DNA of 64,000 nt from Siphlonurus alternatus (Eukaryota > Arthropoda > Insecta > Ephemeroptera > Siphlonuridae). The position numbers were made by a program, and so were the translations under genes. Positions 58,903 through 64,000 of the stretch are shown here, piece by piece (positions within the stretch are counted from its first letter, which is position 1; each line of letters opens with the position of its first letter). The stretch lies in assembly GCA_949825025.1 (NCBI GenBank), contig OX463781.1, forward strand, positions 38,837,950 through 38,901,949. The letters run 5' to 3'. The notes beneath the pieces are model-generated. The model was not told the origin of the DNA and ran no database searches. It was given only the letters and a program-made list of their open reading frames with translations.

Positions 58903-59248
58903 GGGTACTTATACTTACTAATTACATACTATTTTGAAACCCTAACATGAGCGTTTCATGTGCTCTTCCGGAACGGGGGTGGTCACGGCCTTGCAATTCA
59001 TCCCGACATTTGCCTGCGACTGAGGGAAACGTGGAAACCTCAGCCTGGATGGACGCTACAGTTTTTGTCAATGAACCGGAAGTGCAATGCCAGGGGAACC
59101 ACATAGTGGAAAAGCGCAACGATTTACCCCTGAGTGGGAAATGTGGTTCTTGTTGAAGATAGTCACCCATCCAACTACTAACCAAGCTCGGCGTTGCTTG
59201 ACTTCGGTGATCTGACGAGACCCGGTCAAGCACACTGCGCCACACATC
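58903..59248 (-). mobile_element. 5S rRNA-derived SINE, best copy, minus strand
   Basis: Read on the minus strand, about 65 bases (59161-59225) match the middle of animal 5S rRNA: TCTCGTCAGATCACCGAAGT, then CAAGCAACGCCGAGC, then TTGGTTAGTAGTTGGATGGG-TGAC. They include the A-box, intermediate element and most of the C-box internal promoter. A short leader GTGTGGCGCAGTGTGCTTGA precedes it and looks like a tRNA D-arm/A-box string. The body has TTGCGCTTTTCCACTATGTG and ACTTCCGGTTCATTGACAAA, then the central domain (CTGAGGTTTCCACGTTTCCC, TCAGTCGCAGGCAAATG, GGCCGTGACC), then GTTCCGGAAGAGC and a tail TAGTATGTAATTAGTAAGTA. This makes it a SINE3-type element. The 127-codon frame across it is incidental. 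Confidence 0.9.
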
Positions 59249-59282
59249 CCACAATACTTTTCTCTGTTTTTTTAGTAACATA

Positions 59283-59340
59283 AAGGGGCATTCACAAAGC
59301 CTCAAGGCTACATTTAAGACGCACTAAACACATTTTTCAG
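59283..59340. mobile_element. Truncated AGGGGCATTCACAAAG element
   Basis: The left end AAGGGGCATTCACAAAGCCT followed by CAAGGCTACATTTAAG matches the 19344/57197 family. The rest is missing. Confidence 0.6.
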
Positions 59341-59427
59341 TATTTTTTTCTTCTAATATGTCTAAACTTCTCTGTTAAAAAATAGAAACCTATAAACATG
59401 GACAGATGAGGGGTCAGGATAAATAAA

Positions 59428-59655
<228 letters not shown>

Positions 59656-59699
59656 CATTAAAAATTAGTTTGAAAAAGTAGCGTTTGAAACGTGACAAT

Positions 59700-61740
59700 T
59701 GCGGTTTTCAATATAACATGCATGTTGTATTTTGATATCAGTACTGGCAGATGGGAGTTGGAGGGGGGCGTGTCAAGGGTTGACATTTTTGCTATATGTG
59801 GGCCAGTAGAGCGGTGTTGACAGAGCGGTTATCGCAAAAGCCCAGCCATACTATAGTCCACATTAGCCATCAGATCATTGATATAAACCCGATTTATTTG
59901 CTGCAAACAGCTCATTACGTTACTCATCAACAAAAACCACTAATAGATTTTATCATATTTTATGTTATAACATTTTTTTATTAAATAGCTCTATGGAGTA
60001 TATAAAAAATAATTATTGTTATTACTGTATGTTTATTCTAAAAAAATATGTACTTGTTAATATTTTATGTTTTATTTTTGTACGTTAGCTTTAAATTATG
60101 AAAATAATTTGATATATCACAGTGATTTATATATTGTATTTGTTAAAGAATATATTACATAAAAAATGTGACATTTAAAAAAAAACTAAAACACATGTAA
60201 AAAAGTACAAAAATAATTAAAATTCAAATTATTATTCATTTAAAAAAAAAAACAATATTTTTTTTTTTACAATGCAATCAATAATCTCGTTCTTCAGCCT
60301 CGTTTTCCAAAAAATTCCAACAAAGAAAATTAAGAAGAGAGGGATGAAAATTAATTTTGTTTTATGATTTATAAAATCAAATTTAATTAATTAATTTTTA
60401 TTATTATTTACAATTTAATTATTAAAATACAAACAATTTCTGTTTAAAGTATAAATAATTTATATAATGAATCTACAAAGTATATTTTTTTTTATAATTT
60501 ATTGAAATAATATCATGCTTTAGGGTATTTTAATAGTGATTAAAAATATATTTAAAGCAAAGAGATTGAAATAATTATTTATTTATATAAAAGAACTCAA
60601 AAATTTAATTTAAATTTGCCTTCAAGACATTTATTACACATTTTCATTAGACATTTTTTTTAGGTCCTTTACAATTTTTTTTTCAGCTCTTAATAATATT
60701 ACTACTTACTACTATACATACCTTTCATCTAACTTCGACATCGTCTTCTCATCACTTGCTTATATATACCTTTCCATTAACTTTTTTTTTATACATATCC
60801 TTATTTTTCTGTTTTTTTATGTAATCATTTCCTTCTCTTTCTATTTTGTAGAAGAAGGCAACGTGCTGATAGCAACTTATTCAATCTTTCTTTCATCATC
60901 AGGTGGTGATGAAGAAGGATACAAAAAAAAAAAAAAAAAAAAAAAAGGTAGTGGTAGCTCAAAGCTTGGTTGCTTTATTATTTTTTTTTAAGCGTTTCAA
61001 AAACTATATAACATCATTTTCTACTGTTTTTTTTATCACTAATGAGATTCAGATGAAATGAAAATCAACGTTGCTGAATAAAGATTGAATACTAATCGTA
61101 TCTTAATCTATAATTACATAATGGTAAAGTACGTATAACTTCACCGAAATATGAAAAGGGTGATAGCTAAAAGAGGAAGGGGGGGGGAGGGGAGTCCGCG
61201 AGCTGCTGTTACATGGGATGATTGATTAACGTTTCATGTTATTACAGTAGGGTATAAAATAGGAGGAAAGCTACACAAAAATATTACAAACATCAACAGT
61301 CAAAACTTTGTTTGCGTGTTTTATAAAAAAAAAGGAACATAAACATATTTGTCAAAAAGTTTAATGTGCTGTTTTTTTACTAATATCAATTTGCGTAATG
61401 TGTCTATGTATTTTATTTTTATAAGTTGTATATTTTTCATAAGGTTTAATCAAATTATATGAAACAATTTTAATTAAAGTTGCATCTTTGATTATGAGTG
61501 TTAACACTCATTTAAAATTTTAAACATGGGAAAAAAGGATAACGTACATAATACATGTAGTAAATATCTAAAAGTGACATGGATCACTACGTTGCCAGGC
61601 AACGATAAATTTTAGTGTAATTTTCAGTCTTTTTTTTTTCTTGAAAATTATTATCATTACTATGGAAGTAGTCAACAAAATTGGCTGTCAAAAGTATGTT
61701 GGACAGCTCAATCGCAGTGCGTAATTTCACTCTAAAAAAT
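59700..61740. other. AT-rich block without recognised elements
   Basis: About 2 kb of AT-rich DNA with a purine block at 60924-60945 (A run) and a G-rich patch at 61180-61195. The segment 59740-59900 is GC-richer but unrecognised. No foldback, SINE or gene was found. Confidence 0.4.
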
Positions 61741-61741
61741 A

Positions 61742-62340
61742 GTGGACAGCATGCATGAACTATTTTTATTAAATATTTAGATAGAACACTTTAATATTTA
61801 TGTACTGCTACTGTTTTTAAAGAATCCTCTAACATTTTTTTTTAAAAAAATAGTATACTGTAGAACGCTCTCATTTTGCTATAATATTTAACACGCAAGC
61901 ATAGGGAAAGATGTTGCATTTTATTTTATTTATTTATTTTATTTATTGAAAAAACAGATTACAGGTTAGGTAATCCGATTATAAAGAATACAATAGTTCA
62001 TACAAACAAATTCTTAGTTAAAATACACACGTACAAAAATTATTAAACAACTAAAATTTTGGTAACATTATATAATACATAATATATATATAATATTTAT
62101 ATTAAATAATTAAGCATGCATTTGAGTTACTTACATGTCCTTGCAATTTCTTGCGAAGATTGATGGAAAATGTCAAGCTCGTATTTACTGTACAGTTCAT
62201 TTCAAAATGATTGAACTCCGGAAATGATGATATCAAATAGTTCCCCTGGATTTTGAGGGGGTTAAAAGGTTTGAAAATTATGAAAAAATTACAATACATA
62301 ACTTAACGTTTTCTACCTAAATTCGTAATAAAAATTTTCA
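61742..62340. mobile_element. Family F foldback with an inserted LINE-like tail
   Basis: The left arm (TGGACAGCATGCATGAAC...CCTCTAACA...GCTATAATATTTAACACGCA) and the right arm (GATTTTGAGGGGGTTAAAAG...AAAATTACAATACATAAC...AATAAAAATTTTCATTGTC) are F/A-type ends. Between them lies an unrelated insert beginning TTTATTTATTTATTTTATTT near 61920. Confidence 0.45.
61918..62010 (-). mobile_element. Possible LINE 3' end on the minus strand
   Basis: On the minus strand the sequence reads GGATTACCTAACCTGTAATC, then TGTTTTTTCAATAAATAAAA, then a TAAATAAA tail. This resembles the 3' end and tetranucleotide tail of insect LINEs. No coding part is recognised to the right. Confidence 0.35.
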
Positions 62341-62344
62341 TTGT

Positions 62345-62941
62345 CTATCTTTAGAGAGCTAAAAGAACAAAGCACTTGCTGCCTTTTTAACATTAGATTT
62401 TCCTATTGTTTTTATTGAAAATTTAAAATGTTCTTTATTCCTGGCACGAGACTGCATTAAAAGTGGTCGAAAATACCCCCCCAAAAAAAACAAAAAACGA
62501 TGTTATGCGAAGACTATGGTTGTATTTTTAAAAAAAGGGTACTTATGTTACTCATTTTGTAATTTAAAATTCCAGTTTTATGTCTCTTCGTATCCTAAAG
62601 TTAATTTGTCTCTTTAAAAATTTACTTAAGCATATACTTAGTGAGTTACGCATATTTTTTTAAAAAAGTTACTTGAGAGCTTTAGGTAATAAAAATTTAC
62701 TAAAAAAGTGAGAATTTATTTACAAAGAAAATTTCAGGTCTAAAGATAAAAAAAACTTGTTAATTTTTTATGTATTCAAAGAGGAAGAAAATCCTATATA
62801 TATAGTTATTTCCCTTTAACAATTGAATATAAATTATAATATTAAATAGTTTTTTTTATATTAAAAAAAAAGAATATATAATTTTCTAAAAGCTCATGAA
62901 AAACCCTTCAAAAAGAACATTTTATTTATTTCCTTTGTCTT

Positions 62942-62986
<45 letters not shown>

Positions 62987-63290
62987 CATTATATAGATCT
63001 GTCTAAAAAAGAAAAGCTTTAAAGATGTTCAATTGTTTACTATTTTCACATGAATGATTTTTTATGTACATACATATAAAGAAAATGATAGCTTATATAC
63101 GATATATATACATACATATTATATAGTAATAGTTAAAGACTACAATGTTAAAGTGTCATTGAATTTTTGGCCAAGTGCCCACTATACAAAAAAAAAATCT
63201 TCTACTTATATAAAAGATAGGAGGCTAGGGTTTTCTGGCAGCAAGATTTTATATATGAGAAAAAGGTCCTTGCATTAGTCTGGTAATTGT
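62345..63290. other. AT-rich sequence with (TA)n
   Basis: AT-rich DNA with a TA run at about 62947-62980 and short C run near 62477. A 74-codon frame (63054-63278) is not recognised. Confidence 0.4.
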
Positions 63291-63464
63291 CACCGTTTAT
63301 GACCGGGGTGGACATAAGAGATGATAGTTGACCCCTTGACGCTTCTTATAATAACGCCCACATATTCCATGATAGAGGCAATAGTGCAGCGTCGGCACTT
63401 GGTTATATGTGCAGTGTGAAGCACCGTGGTACGTTTTTGTTCTAGTAGCATTCGGTGGTACGGG

Positions 63465-63467
<3 letters not shown>
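63290..63467. other. GC-richer unique block before a (GA)n tract
   Basis: About 180 bases of balanced composition directly before the GA tract. It repeats the pattern seen at 3.2, 5.8, 7.4, 27.4 and 39.7 kb. No gene recognised. Confidence 0.3.
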
Positions 63468-63544
<77 letters not shown>

Positions 63545-63603
63545 AGGGAGGGAGAAAGGGAGAGACTGGTAAAAAGAGAGGGAAAGAGAGAGAGAGAGAG
63601 AGC
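63468..63603. repeat. (GA)n microsatellite and GA-rich tail
   Basis: A pure GA run of about 75 bases followed by GGGAGGGAGGGAGAAAGGG and further GA-rich sequence. Confidence 0.97.
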
Positions 63604-64000
63604 GCAACAGCCACTGTGTCAACCCCCATGTGAAACAAAAAAAAAATGTAGTCTAACCCTCTCGTTTTCTCTCATTTTCAACATGTCAGTATATATGAGT
63701 GAACAAACGAGTTTCCCATATTATGTTTCACCCCCCTTTATATATGAAACTTTTTACCTTTATTCTAGTGCTTATTAAATACTCAAAGTCTCAAAAGGTT
63801 TTTTTTTACATAAAAAATGAGTATATTAAAAAAAAATGACTCAAAATATTGTTTAATTTTATGTTTTATTATTTTGGGAGAGTATTTTATTTCAATTTTT
63901 AAAGCAAAATTTACAATGTTATATTCGATTGCCTATATTATCAATTAAACGTAAGTTATAAAAATTAATTGTAATATACTTAAAAAGTTTCTACAGTACG
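63604..64000. other. AT-rich sequence to the window edge
   Basis: No coding frame beyond read-through of the GA tract, and no shared repeat. Confidence 0.4.

Noticed and set aside
59161..59225. 5S rRNA gene
   Set aside because: Only the middle of the 5S sequence is present, fused to a SINE body, with the 5' and 3' thirds of 5S rRNA missing.
58922..59305. 127-codon minus-strand frame
   Set aside because: It runs through a 5S-type SINE and its flank. SINEs are non-coding, and the equivalent frame is broken in other copies.

Overview
The window looks like repeat-dense, AT-rich intergenic or intronic DNA from an animal, most likely an arthropod and probably an insect. The reasons are: no bacterial-style coding density; about fifteen long (GA/CT)n tracts and several (TA)n tracts; a non-LTR retrotransposon fragment; and Pol III-type SINEs. 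The SINEs carry a central block (TGAGGTTTCCACG...CCCTCAGTC, then GGCAAATGCCGGGATGG and a GGCCGTGGCC-like stretch) that I recognise from insect SINEs. I cannot name the species. Nearly all long open frames are translations of (CT)n, (GA)n, (TA)n or (TAAA)n repeats. I found no host protein gene that I can defend.

Layout. 0-9 kb: a (GA)n edge, a nested pair of foldback elements (522-1110), a 5'-truncated reverse-transcriptase fragment on the minus strand (1688-2480), small palindromic elements and five large GA/CT tracts beside GC-richer unique sequence. 9-17 kb: a minus-strand SINE, a miniature element next to a LINE 3' tail, several foldbacks, and a 2-kb element whose inverted arms are built from a 131-bp tandem repeat (13.65-15.57 kb). 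17-32 kb: microsatellites, a 506-bp foldback (23.35 kb), a 426-bp foldback (26.0 kb), a 383-bp miniature element with an internal 59-bp duplication (26.5 kb) and a Harbinger-like miniature element with a 3-bp duplication (31.6 kb). 32-43 kb: a tRNA-Glu-like SINE (33.7 kb), a GC-rich block at 34.5-34.77 kb that could be a promoter plus first exon, and two 5S-rRNA-headed SINEs (37.4, 40.5 kb). 43-57 kb: the densest cluster of foldbacks with GACGTC-centred hairpins, a GCATCC minisatellite (45.3-45.8 kb), a 1071-bp hAT-like element with an 8-bp target duplication (52.4 kb), a tRNA-like SINE (51.5 kb) and a tRNA-Thr-like SINE (56.0 kb). 57-64 kb: another 5S-headed SINE (58.9 kb), a 190-bp (TAAA)n tract (59.46 kb), long AT-rich stretches and a final (GA)n tract.

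What stands out is a set of non-autonomous foldback families that look modular. Families called A, B and C here share an inner hairpin segment (GGAACTATTTTTAAA...ATTATTGAAA) but have different outer ends. Families A, D and F share outer ends (ATGGACAA..TGCAT) but have different inner hairpins. Nested insertions (C into G, a Harbinger-like element into G, D into E) give a relative order of activity. A second theme is SINE modularity: one central domain is joined to a 5S rRNA-derived head in some copies and to a tRNA-Thr-like head in another. Family letters are my own labels. All family calls rest on reading copies against each other within this window, not on database searches.
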